Source: CAZFER01 sp964517495
GTDB taxonomy: Bacteria; Hinthialibacterota; Hinthialibacteria; Hinthialibacterales; Hinthialibacteraceae
Direction: 5' to 3'
DNA length: 64,000 nucleotides
NCBI GenBank assembly: GCA_964517495.1
Contig: CAZFER010000011.1
Location: 53,216-117,215, forward strand
Both the position numbers and the translations under genes were made by a program. Each line of letters opens with the position of its first letter. Positions within the stretch are counted from its first letter, which is position 1. Below the pieces are notes generated by a model, which was not told the DNA's origin, ran no database searches, and saw only the letters and a program-made list of their open reading frames with translations. Of this stretch, positions 25,959 through 34,466 are shown in pieces.

Positions 25959-27389
25959 ATGATAAAGAGAAATCGGCGGAATTTTTTAGCCTCAAGCGGT
26001 GGAGCGTTACTGGGATTTTCTATGCTGGGTGGAAAACGAGAGACGGGATATGCAGAACAAAAAGATACCAAACGGCCCAATATTATTGTGATTTATACGG
26101 ATGATCAGCGGTATGATGCGGTCGGTTATACCAGCCATGGATTGGTAAAAACACCAAACCTGGATAAGGTGGCAAATCGGGGGATGCGTTTTAATCAGGC
26201 CTATGTGACCTTATCCATTTGCAGCCCGAGCCGGGCGGCCTGTTTGACCGGCCGGTATGGCAGTGCGAATGGGGTGATGCGAGTTGGTTCGGCGGAAATG
26301 AAGGAAGGGGAGAAAACCTTTGCCCATTCTTTAAAGGATGCTGGTTATCGTACCGGATTTGTGGGGAAATGGCATTTAAAGCAAACCCCCCTTGAGTGTG
26401 GGTTTGATTATCACACCTATTTTATATCCAATGGCACGTATTATGGCCGAACGGTGATTGAAGACGGTAAACAAAAAAGCATTGATGGCTTTATCGAAGA
26501 TTACAATGTCGATCAATCCATTAGCTTTATTCGAGAATCTGTTCCATCGAAACAACCATTTTTATTGTATCATTGCACCCAACTGCCGCATATGAACCAT
26601 GAATTTGATTGGGATGTTCGTGCGGAGACCCTTTCTTACTATAGCAAACAAGATATCCCCGTTCCGGAAACATGGCAGGATGATCTTTCGGGGAAACCGC
26701 CCTATTTAAAGGAAGGCCGTAATCGGCAACAGGCCTTGAAGTATGGTTATGATCAAAAAGAAGCCATACAGACACATTTTCGAAAATATTATGCATCCAT
26801 TACAGAGATGGATGAATCGCTGGGGCGTTTATTTGATGAGATTGAAGAGCAGGGATTGTGGGATAATACCTATCTTTTATTTATGGGGGATAATGGTTGG
26901 ATGATGGGTGAGCATGGCATGACCAGCAAGGTGTTGCCTTATGAGCCATCCATTCATGTTCCGATGTTTATGTGTGGGCCATCCATCCCCGTTCGCAGTG
27001 AAAGCCGATTCGCATTGAATGTGGATATTGCGCCAACAGTGTTGGAATGGGCTGGTTTGGATGTTCCTGGCAATATGCATGGCTGCAGTTTGAATGGATT
27101 GATAAGGGAAACGGATACAGTGGAATGGCGGGAACACTTTTTATATGAAGCGCTTGAATCACAGTTGGGGAGCTGGCCTTTGCTGGCGATTCGAACCGAT
27201 CGTTGGAAGTTGATTCAAACGTTTGACATCAAGGAATCATCGAAGTTGGTGTATGAAGAACTGTATGATTTGAAGCATGATCCAACTGAAATGAATAACC
27301 TGGCGAGAAAGCCTATGTATTCTCATATACTTCATCATCTATCGACAGAGATAACGCGCTTGAGGAAGAAAATTCTTGAGACTGGATAG
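25959..27389 (+). CDS. Exported type I sulfatase
   Basis: A 476-residue sulfatase. The Tat-like signal R-R-N-F-L-A-S-S-G-G at residues 6-15 suggests folded export. The formylglycine motif is C-S-P-S-R-A-A at residues 88-94, with Cys88 the residue converted to formylglycine by an anaerobic (anSME) or FGE maturase. The metal-binding Asp48 and Asp49 in Y-T-D-D-Q and the later G-K-W-H segment and D-N-G-W segment are present. It should release sulfate from a sulfated glycan or small ester; the substrate cannot be told from the sequence. GGGGAGGAA precedes the ATG. It is not in an operon with other polysaccharide genes here, and no maturase gene is in the window. Confidence 0.93.
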   Translation: MIKRNRRNFLASSGGALLGFSMLGGKRETGYAEQKDTKRPNIIVIYTDDQRYDAVGYTSHGLVKTPNLDKVANRGMRFNQAYVTLSICSPSRAACLTGRYGSANGVMRVGSAEMKEGEKTFAHSLKDAGYRTGFVGKWHLKQTPLECGFDYHTYFISNGTYYGRTVIEDGKQKSIDGFIEDYNVDQSISFIRESVPSKQPFLLYHCTQLPHMNHEFDWDVRAETLSYYSKQDIPVPETWQDDLSGKPPYLKEGRNRQQALKYGYDQKEAIQTHFRKYYASITEMDESLGRLFDEIEEQGLWDNTYLLFMGDNGWMMGEHGMTSKVLPYEPSIHVPMFMCGPSIPVRSESRFALNVDIAPTVLEWAGLDVPGNMHGCSLNGLIRETDTVEWREHFLYEALESQLGSWPLLAIRTDRWKLIQTFDIKESSKLVYEELYDLKHDPTEMNNLARKPMYSHILHHLSTEITRLRKKILETG

Positions 27390-27427
27390 GTGTGAGTGGC
27401 TTACGAAGACATGGTTGACCTGACATT

Positions 27428-27892
27428 TCAAGTGGCGTTTACTTCGAGGGAGAGTATGGCTGGTGTATCTTCCAGGGTGATGGCGATGGCATCAGGATTT
27501 CTTAAGTAATTGTTCCATCCTGGTTCATCTATGTATTCACATTCAGGAACACCGAAATCAAAATCCATCTCTGGTCCGAAGGCATCGGTTAAAACGTGCC
27601 CGAGGAAGACATTGACCAATTCGTTGAGTGCATCACGTGCATTTTCGGCGGCATCTTCGTCATCCGGCTCAGTTCCAAGCACGTTTCCGGCAATTTCAAG
27701 GCAGAGTGCATCGGGAACAATGAGTGATAGATGGCCTTGATAAGGGCCTTGAAATTCCAATGTTGAACGGACGAATTGAGTGGAATCGGTTTGGACTTCG
27801 TCTTTGGGGATTATTTCACAAAACATGAAGGAATATTGTTCCAAAACCGATTCGAATAATTCAAAGAGGCGTTCTTGAGATATTTTAGACAT
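27428..27892 (-). CDS. cheX: CheX/CheC-like chemotaxis phosphatase
   Basis: A 154-residue protein of the CheC/CheX/FliY phosphatase fold. The catalytic helix pattern D-x3-E-x2-N is present as Asp87, Glu91, Asn94 in D-A-L-N-E-L-V-N. Such proteins remove phosphate from CheY-type receivers. The start is set at 27892 because GGAGGATAGT lies directly before it; a longer ORF would run back over the receiver gene. It begins 1 base after the stop of the CheY-like gene, so the receiver is the obvious substrate. An acidic segment D-D-E-D follows residue 77. Only one catalytic helix is seen, like CheX rather than CheC. Confidence 0.8.
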   Translation of the reverse strand: MSKISQERLFELFESVLEQYSFMFCEIIPKDEVQTDSTQFVRSTLEFQGPYQGHLSLIVPDALCLEIAGNVLGTEPDDEDAAENARDALNELVNVFLGHVLTDAFGPEMDFDFGVPECEYIDEPGWNNYLRNPDAIAITLEDTPAILSLEVNAT

Positions 27893-27893
27893 A

Positions 27894-28271
27894 CTATCCT
27901 CCCATGACTTCATTGATGACGGCACGAATTTCTTCAGGGGTGAAGGGTTTGCGGATGAATTGATTAATACCCAATGATTTGAGTTCGTTAACCCGTTTTT
28001 GTCCACCTTCTGATGAAATAACCACAACGGGGATTGATTTGAAATTGTCATTGTTCTTCATGGAGGTGATGAGTTCAATCCCGTCCATCACGGGCATGTG
28101 AATGTCTGAGAAAACCAGGTCGATTGTGTTGGCATTAAGTATTTCAAGGGCTTCCTGCCCATTGCTGGCGTCAAAGCGTTGGTTAATGTCCACTTCGGCC
28201 AATTCGAGCGTTTTGGCAATGACACCATGAACCACTCTGGAATCATCAACGACAAGTAAGTTAAGAGGCAT
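27894..28271 (-). CDS. CheY-like single-domain response regulator
   Basis: A 125-residue receiver domain. The acidic pair Asp9-Asp10, phospho-acceptor Asp56 in V-F-S-D-I-H-M-P, the switch Ser in V-I-S-S-E, and Lys in I-R-K-P-F are all present. No output domain. It overlaps the HDOD gene by 11 bp and precedes cheX by 1 base, so HDOD, receiver and phosphatase are made together. No cheA kinase is in the window; the source of phosphate must be elsewhere or the hybrid kinases nearby. Confidence 0.93.
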   Translation of the reverse strand: MPLNLLVVDDSRVVHGVIAKTLELAEVDINQRFDASNGQEALEILNANTIDLVFSDIHMPVMDGIELITSMKNNDNFKSIPVVVISSEGGQKRVNELKSLGINQFIRKPFTPEEIRAVINEVMGG

Positions 28272-29130
28272 GTTGGCTCTCCATCGGAGGGATAAAGTAT
28301 TCTTTTAGATCCATAAAGTCAGTTTGAATTTGAGCAATAATGGCTTCGATTATGCGATTGGTTAAACCAAGCCGTGTTTCGGTGGTTTTGGATGTTCGAT
28401 AATTCAGGCCTTCGCTTTCAGGGCCAATTCCCATCAAAAGAGCGATGACGTCGGACGCATGAATCAAGTCGATGAGCAGAGAATCCAATGGGAAGGATTC
28501 AGGTAAATGGTGCCATCGGATGACATCCGTGGTGGGTGAGGTGAAATTCCATTGTGTAAGTAAGATTTCACCGATTTCCATGTGATCGATACCCAGGAGA
28601 TTACGTTCCGCTTCGTTAACCGAGATAGCGTTGCTGTATGCGTGGTCGATGATAGGTTCTGATTCGATTTGTAAAAAAGTTTCCATCACTACTTTTCCAA
28701 TATCATGGACAAAACCGGTGAGGAATATATTAGGAATATCGCAGTGCTGGGTTTCTTCTGCCAGTGCTTTTGCGCCAACAGCGACCGCGACGCAATGGTT
28801 GGTCAAATCGGATGGAAAGGGCAAATTATCCGGTAATGCAACTTTGTACCAGTTTAGAATACACACAATAAGTGAAAGTTGGAAAAAGCGATTTTCTCCC
28901 AAACGGGAATAAATATCGGTTAATGTGTTTATCTCCTGATCGGGATTGAAATAAGGAAGTTGGGCCAGAGTAATGATCTTATCGGCCAGGATGGGATCAT
29001 GTTCAATCTCATTCACAATATCAGAAAGAATATCGTTATAATGAAATCCCCAATCGATTAAAAGAGGCGCCGGATGGGGGAGCGATGGAATTGTATGGAT
29101 CTCATGGAGAATCATATCTCGGCGTGTCAT
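28261..29130 (-). CDS. HDOD domain signalling protein
   Basis: A 289-residue protein with an HDOD domain over most of its length. HDOD domains are HD-like signalling modules that often lack activity; here an H-D pair is retained (His142, Asp143 in F-V-H-D-I-G-K). They commonly sit beside receivers and control gene expression or motility through protein contacts. The gene overlaps cheD by 4 bp (ATGA) and the CheY-like gene by 11 bp, so it is part of a tight cheD-HDOD-receiver-cheX set. Confidence 0.85.
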   Translation of the reverse strand: MTRRDMILHEIHTIPSLPHPAPLLIDWGFHYNDILSDIVNEIEHDPILADKIITLAQLPYFNPDQEINTLTDIYSRLGENRFFQLSLIVCILNWYKVALPDNLPFPSDLTNHCVAVAVGAKALAEETQHCDIPNIFLTGFVHDIGKVVMETFLQIESEPIIDHAYSNAISVNEAERNLLGIDHMEIGEILLTQWNFTSPTTDVIRWHHLPESFPLDSLLIDLIHASDVIALLMGIGPESEGLNYRTSKTTETRLGLTNRIIEAIIAQIQTDFMDLKEYFIPPMESQHAS

Positions 29131-29609
29131 AAGGGAGTCTCCTTGCCTCGTGAACGGATAAAAGTGCTGCCGTTTTCCAGATGGAGGATCAAGGTGCGGG
29201 GAATGGTGCCACCGACATCCTGTCTGTTAATTAAAATGTTGTTTTTCCAAAGCACTTTGCGCAGAACGGTAAAATTTCTTTCCCCGGTTTTAAATATTCC
29301 TTTCTGATCCAGAAAAACGCCACCACCTGCCACTTTACAAATAAGTCTTTTTTTATCGGCTCCTAATTTTAACACAGCGTTAAGTAGGGCTTCAAATCCA
29401 CTATCCACGAACATGGATGGTTTTTCCTTCGCACGTTCGGGATTCATTTTAGCCTGCGGAAGGAGGGCGTGAAGCATTCCCCCAATTTGTTTTTGGGGAT
29501 CATAAAGGGTAACACCTATGCAGGAGCCTAGGGAGTTGGTGATGATAATGTCATCCCTGCGATTGGAGACTTTCATATCGGAGATATCAACACGATGTAT
29601 CACTATCAC
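29127..29609 (-). CDS. cheD: Chemoreceptor glutamine deamidase CheD
   Basis: A 160-residue CheD. The catalytic Cys30 in L-G-S-C-I-G-V and His47 in G-G-M-L-H-A-L-L, plus Thr24, match the CheD active site. The start is placed at the GTG at 29609 with AAAGG just upstream, giving the normal family length; the longer ORF to 29699 adds a 30-residue tail that no CheD has. CheD deamidates chemoreceptor glutamines and binds CheC, but no receptor gene is present. The four-base overlap with HDOD makes it the first gene of a four-gene unit. Confidence 0.9.
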   Translation of the reverse strand: MIVIHRVDISDMKVSNRRDDIIITNSLGSCIGVTLYDPQKQIGGMLHALLPQAKMNPERAKEKPSMFVDSGFEALLNAVLKLGADKKRLICKVAGGGVFLDQKGIFKTGERNFTVLRKVLWKNNILINRQDVGGTIPRTLILHLENGSTFIRSRGKETPL

Positions 29610-29961
29610 GTTACCTTTTGGTGGAGTTTCCCAAAAACATATGCAGGGATTATAATTGAATTGAAAAAGTAGCTTAGTACCAGGCGATCGAAAAGCCAAG
29701 CCTTTTGTTGAGAAAAGTGGTTTTAAAATTGCGTCTCAAAATGAAAAAAATTGATGTGATGTAATGCATATTCTTTTTCTGCAAATCCATCAGTAATTTG
29801 TCAGCCATATGAATTGAAAAAGGATTGGATACATGTAATTGGTCCCACTATTCCTCCCCCAATGAAATGGAAGAGGTTAGGAGGGGGTTAAAGGAATTTG
29901 ATCTACGTTTTCATATCAACCCTCCCCTAGCCCCTCCCAATCTTGGGAAGGGAATGGAACA
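29610..29961. other. Intergenic region splitting the signalling locus
   Basis: A 352-base gap between the PAS pseudokinase stop and the cheD start, both on the minus strand. It holds the second copy of the ~116-bp dispersed repeat and otherwise no recognised feature. The cheD set therefore may have its own promoter here; none with a clear consensus was found. Confidence 0.5.
29841..29960 (-). repeat. Dispersed ~116-bp intergenic repeat, copy 2
   Basis: Inverted copy of the element at 6655-6770, with the blocks CCCCCAATGAAATGG, AGGAGGGGGTTAAA, TTTTCATATCAACCCTCCCC and CCCCTCCCAATCTTG in matching order on the opposite strand. It starts directly after the stop of the PAS pseudokinase gene. No ORF in it is convincing. 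Confidence 0.85.
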
Positions 29962-32610
29962 TTACATGACTGAATTCTTATATTCCTCCAAGGATGCGGT
30001 GAAACAATATCGCAAGGGGGTTTCATTATGATAATCAACCCAGAGTTCTCCTTCCAATAAGTCGACCAAACCTTGCAAGAGGGAACTGCGAATTTCGAAA
30101 CCAGGATAGCTTCCCTGATTAAAAATAGGGATGTTGGAATCCAAGGTGATGGGTTTGGATTGTTTTTCGGGTGAAATAGCAAAACGGAGTGTGAGTTTGT
30201 TATCAATCTGTTGAATCGGTGATATTTTGACAAGCAAGTTTGAATGATTGAATTCATTGAACGCATCTTCATAGATCGTGGTTAGTATTTGAGCCAATAT
30301 TTCAGGAGGACCATAGAGGTGGTCGGGAGTCGAGGGATTGATTTGAATGGATAGGATATGTTTGGAAAGGGAATTTTGGTCCAGCCATGTTGAGGAAATG
30401 TCGTTAACAAATTGTTGAAGATTTATTTCTTGTGATTCCGCGTCATGGGTTTTCGATTCCACTTTTGATAAATGATCCAGTTCGTTAAGAATAGTTTTCA
30501 TGCTATGGCTACAATCTCTTATTACTTCTATCAAGGAGGCTTGTTCGTCGGAAGGATCGGTTTCTCCTAATGTTTCCGCCATTCCGATGATGCCATCCAG
30601 CGGTGTGCGAATTTCTTGAGTGATTTTGGAAAGGAATTCTTTTTTGAAGCGATTTTGTTCTTCTGCCCGTTCTTTGGCCGTAATTACATGACTCACATCG
30701 ACCAAATTTACAATGACACCGTCGTATGTGTTTTGGTTAAAGATTGGTTTGAAATGAATGGCGATGTCCATATCTGTTTCCAACAAATCACAGGTAATGG
30801 ATACAGTCGATTTGCAGTCGCCATGTTGGAATCTATTTATAATATCGGTGATGCTGTAATTGGTAAATTCATGAATGATTCGGCGGAGATTACGGTCAAT
30901 GATGAGTTCACGGGGAAGGTGGGTTTTTTGTTGAAACCAATTATTGATCTCGGTAATTTCATCCCACTGATTGGCGACGATAATGCCGGTGTTCATGCCA
31001 TCGATGATGGATTGCAGGCGAGTGGTTTTCTTCTCAGCTTGTTTTTTTGCTGATTTCAGTTGAAGTTCGGTTTGTTTTCGTTGAGTGATATCGCGTGAAA
31101 CGGCAACGATATAATTTTTCCCTTCGTGGGTTAGGTATTTAATGCTAACTTCAACGGGGATGATGGAACCGTCTTTTCGTTGGTTTTTTGTTTCGACTCG
31201 TGTTACGCCACTCGATTTAAAGGCTTTAATTTTTTGTTGCCAGTTTGGATCTTCTGCGAGGACGGCTTCAAAATCAATCAGGTTCATGTTGAGCACTTCG
31301 TCACGAGAATACCCCAGTAGTTGGGATACATGGGCATTGGCATATAGGATTTTGCCGGAGTCTTCATCAATAATATACATGGCGTCATTGGATTGGTCGA
31401 TTAAGGTTTCGATCAATCCTAATTTTTCTTTCACTTGCTTTCGTTCAATTATCTTTCCCAGGCGTTCTGTGGCATGAGTGAGCAGGGAACGCTCTTCATC
31501 TAAAAAGGGATCTGTTGAAAGGGCATTGTCATCGTAATAAAAGACTTCGATAGCACCTTGTATTTCATTTAATACGACAAGATCTTCAGAGATAAAGTGG
31601 GGGGATTCAAAAAAAGGTTGAGAATGGTATTCCCGATCATTAAATCTTATACGCACAGCGGTTTTCTGGGGATGCAGGAAGGACGGTGGAATAATGTGGG
31701 TGGTTTGACTAAGTAATTCATCGATCGTAAGAAAAGGATTTTCGACCAGGCGTGAGAGTTCATAAAGGCAATTCAGTTCTTTTATCCGTTCTTGCAAATC
31801 CAGGGTTTTCTGTTGCAATTCCTGTTCGAGTTGTTTTTTTTCGGTGATATCCCAAAATATTCCCTGTACACCGATTACTTTTCCATCATTATTGCGAATG
31901 GGAATTTTAACGGTTTGAACAATACCACTCGTGCCACCAGGTATTTGATATTCCTGTTCAATGGAAAGTGTGTTTCCCGTTTCAATGACTTGCAGGTCAA
32001 TTTTGTGATAGTTTTGGGCAAATTCGGGTGGGAAGAAGTCAAAGTCTGTTTTTCCGATGATTTCGTTATAAGTTTTCTTAATGACATCACAAAAGCGTTG
32101 GTTTACGTAGGTGTAGCAGTGATTTAAATCTTTCCGGAAAATACCTTGAGGCAGATTTTCCACCAGCGAGATGTAAAAGGATTTCGTTTGATCCAATGCG
32201 TGTTCTGTTTCTTTTAAGTGGGAAATATTTCTGGAGATTCCAACCAATCCCGATAGGTTGCCTTTGCTATCACGGATAGGGGCTTTGGTGACCAGGTACC
32301 AGAAGGTTTGGCCATCGGGGAATTGGTCTTGTTTTAATTGATTGATTTTAGGAACGCCGGTTTCCATGATTTCCTGTTCTTCACGAAAGGTGGTTTGGGC
32401 ATAGTTTTGGGGGAAAAAATCGAAATCGCTTTTGCCGATGGCCTGGCTGGGATCGTTTAAACCGAACCTATTAGCGAGTGTTTGGTTGATGCGTATAAAC
32501 CGGCTTTGCAAGTCTTTGAAATAAATATTATCTGGCATGTTATCCATTAAGCTTTTTAACAGGTTGATATCCTGTATCGGTTGGGGACTCGTAGAGCCGT
32601 TGGGAATCAT
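29962..32610 (-). CDS. PAS/GAF-rich histidine-kinase-like protein lacking catalytic residues (pseudokinase)
   Basis: An 882-residue cytoplasmic protein with no membrane segment. PAS domains lie at about 17-140, 147-262, 395-515 and 530-645, with a GAF-like or linker region at 275-390. A HisKA-like helix follows at 655-720, but the phospho-acceptor position is Gln665 (T-Q-E-I-R-T-P where S/T-H-E-I-R-T-P is expected). The following HATPase-like region keeps the overall pattern (G-x-x-E-I-L-A-Q-I-L, G-E-L-W-V) but has no N-box Asn, no D-x-G-x-G and no G-x-G-x-G. It probably senses without kinase activity. The start is set at 32610 because AGGAGG lies 8 bases upstream and its ATG overlaps the TPR gene's stop (TAATG). 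Confidence 0.85.
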   Translation of the reverse strand: MIPNGSTSPQPIQDINLLKSLMDNMPDNIYFKDLQSRFIRINQTLANRFGLNDPSQAIGKSDFDFFPQNYAQTTFREEQEIMETGVPKINQLKQDQFPDGQTFWYLVTKAPIRDSKGNLSGLVGISRNISHLKETEHALDQTKSFYISLVENLPQGIFRKDLNHCYTYVNQRFCDVIKKTYNEIIGKTDFDFFPPEFAQNYHKIDLQVIETGNTLSIEQEYQIPGGTSGIVQTVKIPIRNNDGKVIGVQGIFWDITEKKQLEQELQQKTLDLQERIKELNCLYELSRLVENPFLTIDELLSQTTHIIPPSFLHPQKTAVRIRFNDREYHSQPFFESPHFISEDLVVLNEIQGAIEVFYYDDNALSTDPFLDEERSLLTHATERLGKIIERKQVKEKLGLIETLIDQSNDAMYIIDEDSGKILYANAHVSQLLGYSRDEVLNMNLIDFEAVLAEDPNWQQKIKAFKSSGVTRVETKNQRKDGSIIPVEVSIKYLTHEGKNYIVAVSRDITQRKQTELQLKSAKKQAEKKTTRLQSIIDGMNTGIIVANQWDEITEINNWFQQKTHLPRELIIDRNLRRIIHEFTNYSITDIINRFQHGDCKSTVSITCDLLETDMDIAIHFKPIFNQNTYDGVIVNLVDVSHVITAKERAEEQNRFKKEFLSKITQEIRTPLDGIIGMAETLGETDPSDEQASLIEVIRDCSHSMKTILNELDHLSKVESKTHDAESQEINLQQFVNDISSTWLDQNSLSKHILSIQINPSTPDHLYGPPEILAQILTTIYEDAFNEFNHSNLLVKISPIQQIDNKLTLRFAISPEKQSKPITLDSNIPIFNQGSYPGFEIRSSLLQGLVDLLEGELWVDYHNETPLRYCFTASLEEYKNSVM

Positions 32611-34460
32611 TATCCGGCCTCCTCTTGCGAAGGGATTAGTTTTGTAAGAATATCTGTTGCTTTTTGCCATTGCCCACTCTCGGTGAGAACAGCGGCCAAT
32701 TCATGAATCAACTCCACATCATCGGAACGGGTTGATAGGAGATTGGTTAAAATGGTTTCGGCTCGATTATATTGAGCGTTTTTTCTTAAAATTCGGCTTA
32801 ATTCAATAGCTGAATCTTTATGGGTGTTATTTATTTGTAATGCCAATTCGTAGGTTTGCATGGCATGGTGATATTTCTTTAATAGTGTTTGTACCCGCCC
32901 GAGTGAGAGGAGAAGAGCGGGGGTGGCGGCATGATGATTCAAGACAGTCAGGAAGGCTTGTTCCGCTTTTTCCCATTCGTCATGTTCGTTGTAAATAGCA
33001 CCCTGTAGTACAATAAGGGAGATGGAATCAGGATTAAGTTGCAGTGTGGATTCCAAAAGTTGGATTGCCTCTTCATACATATTACTCTTGCGGTAGATGA
33101 TGGCCAGGGAGCGAACGATGGTGGAATCTTTCGGTTTGAATTGATGGGCTTTTTCGAGCAATTTAAGTGCTTTTGGGTAGTTGTTCTGGTGTTGCAGGGA
33201 AATGCCATACCATTTTAATACTTCCGCATCCTCGGGGTTGCGAAGCGAATAGTTTTCCAAAATCTGGCAACATCCGGAGAAATTTTTAATTTCAAAAAGG
33301 ATTTTGGCTAGTTGGCGCTGAATGTCATCATCATCGGGAAACTTTTCATAGAGCACTTCATATTCTTTGGCTGCGTTTTCTTTTTTGTTGGTTTGATACC
33401 ACAGGGTGGCAATGCGGCGGCGAAGTTTATGATCCTCCGGACATAATTTGAGCACTTCTCTTAGTGCGGCAAAAGCGCCTTGTTCGTCTTTTCGACGGGA
33501 GAGAAGGGTGGCCAGCAAGCGATAGGTTTCTGGATCTTGATTTGAGATATGGATGGCATGGTAGAGTTCGTTGGTTGCTTTGGCGTACTGGCCTTGTTCA
33601 ATCCATTGACGGGCTTGTTTGCGTGAGAGGGAGTGGATTCTGGTAGCCAACGAGGGATTGGAAGCAGCCAGGCGTTCGACAATGGTTTTATAAAGCGCCA
33701 CTCGTTTTTCGTAGTTTAAAACTCGGCATTTATTTTCAAATTGAGTTACGATATTCCGTCTGTTGGTTTCATCCAAAATGGATATACAATTAAAAAAGAA
33801 CGCCCGGTTGCGTTCTTCGTCCGCAATATCACGTTGGATGCGTTCTTCGAGTTCTTCATAGGTGGATATTAGACCGTCCATTAGACGGATTAGATCATTG
33901 CGCAGGGTATTGGATAGCTGAACCAACTTGGCGTTTTTTACGGACTGTTGTTTTTGAATTGTATTCGGATCACTCGTTTGGGCAAAAGGATTTGATAAGT
34001 TTTCAAAGCGAAAGTTATTGAGGGTGCTTTCGATACGTTCCATGAGTTTCTTCTTCTCGATGAATATTTTAGCTTTGTCGAAAAATCCTGAAGAGAGTTG
34101 CTTGGCGGCATGGGATAGCTGGGCTTTTTTTTGAAGAGATTGCAATTCCTTTTGCAAGCGGCGTGTAACGTTTTCGGCATCGGCAGCTACGCCGTCTCGA
34201 ATGAGGCGAATGTATTCACGGCGGGTTTCATCACGTAGGTGAAAGGAATCATCCACTTTTCCTATGGATGCGCGTAAAGAATTCAGGAGTTCCTTTCGGC
34301 GCATAGAGGCTTGCAGGTTTTCTTTTTCTGCCAGTTTTATTTCTTCTTGAATATCCTGAAACACCTCTGTTGTACCGGAAATGGTTTCCTGTTGGAGTTG
34401 CTGGGTTATGGAAGGTTTTTGAGATTTTTTCATGGAACGTGATATTTTTAACGCTTCCAA
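32610..34460 (-). CDS. Coiled-coil and tetratricopeptide repeat protein
   Basis: A 616-residue cytoplasmic protein. Residues about 15-270 are highly charged helical/coiled-coil sequence; residues about 280-610 contain around nine TPR units with the usual W/Y-L/I-G-x-A-L-F-A-P spacing (for example D-P-E-T-Y-R-L-L-A-T-L-L). TPR proteins serve as scaffolds for protein complexes. No signal peptide. It lies 6 bp after the FapA gene and is coupled to the PAS pseudokinase by a TAATG overlap, so it probably bridges the two. Confidence 0.85.
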   Translation of the reverse strand: MEALKISRSMKKSQKPSITQQLQQETISGTTEVFQDIQEEIKLAEKENLQASMRRKELLNSLRASIGKVDDSFHLRDETRREYIRLIRDGVAADAENVTRRLQKELQSLQKKAQLSHAAKQLSSGFFDKAKIFIEKKKLMERIESTLNNFRFENLSNPFAQTSDPNTIQKQQSVKNAKLVQLSNTLRNDLIRLMDGLISTYEELEERIQRDIADEERNRAFFFNCISILDETNRRNIVTQFENKCRVLNYEKRVALYKTIVERLAASNPSLATRIHSLSRKQARQWIEQGQYAKATNELYHAIHISNQDPETYRLLATLLSRRKDEQGAFAALREVLKLCPEDHKLRRRIATLWYQTNKKENAAKEYEVLYEKFPDDDDIQRQLAKILFEIKNFSGCCQILENYSLRNPEDAEVLKWYGISLQHQNNYPKALKLLEKAHQFKPKDSTIVRSLAIIYRKSNMYEEAIQLLESTLQLNPDSISLIVLQGAIYNEHDEWEKAEQAFLTVLNHHAATPALLLSLGRVQTLLKKYHHAMQTYELALQINNTHKDSAIELSRILRKNAQYNRAETILTNLLSTRSDDVELIHELAAVLTESGQWQKATDILTKLIPSQEEAG

Positions 34461-34466
34461 AATGGT

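Noticed and set aside
29610..29699. N-terminal extension of CheD
   Set aside because: Adds 30 residues not found in CheD; the GTG at 29609 has a good RBS and normal length.
29825..30031. 68-codon plus-strand ORF over repeat copy 2
   Set aside because: Lies across a repeat and the antisense of the pseudokinase end; no protein features.
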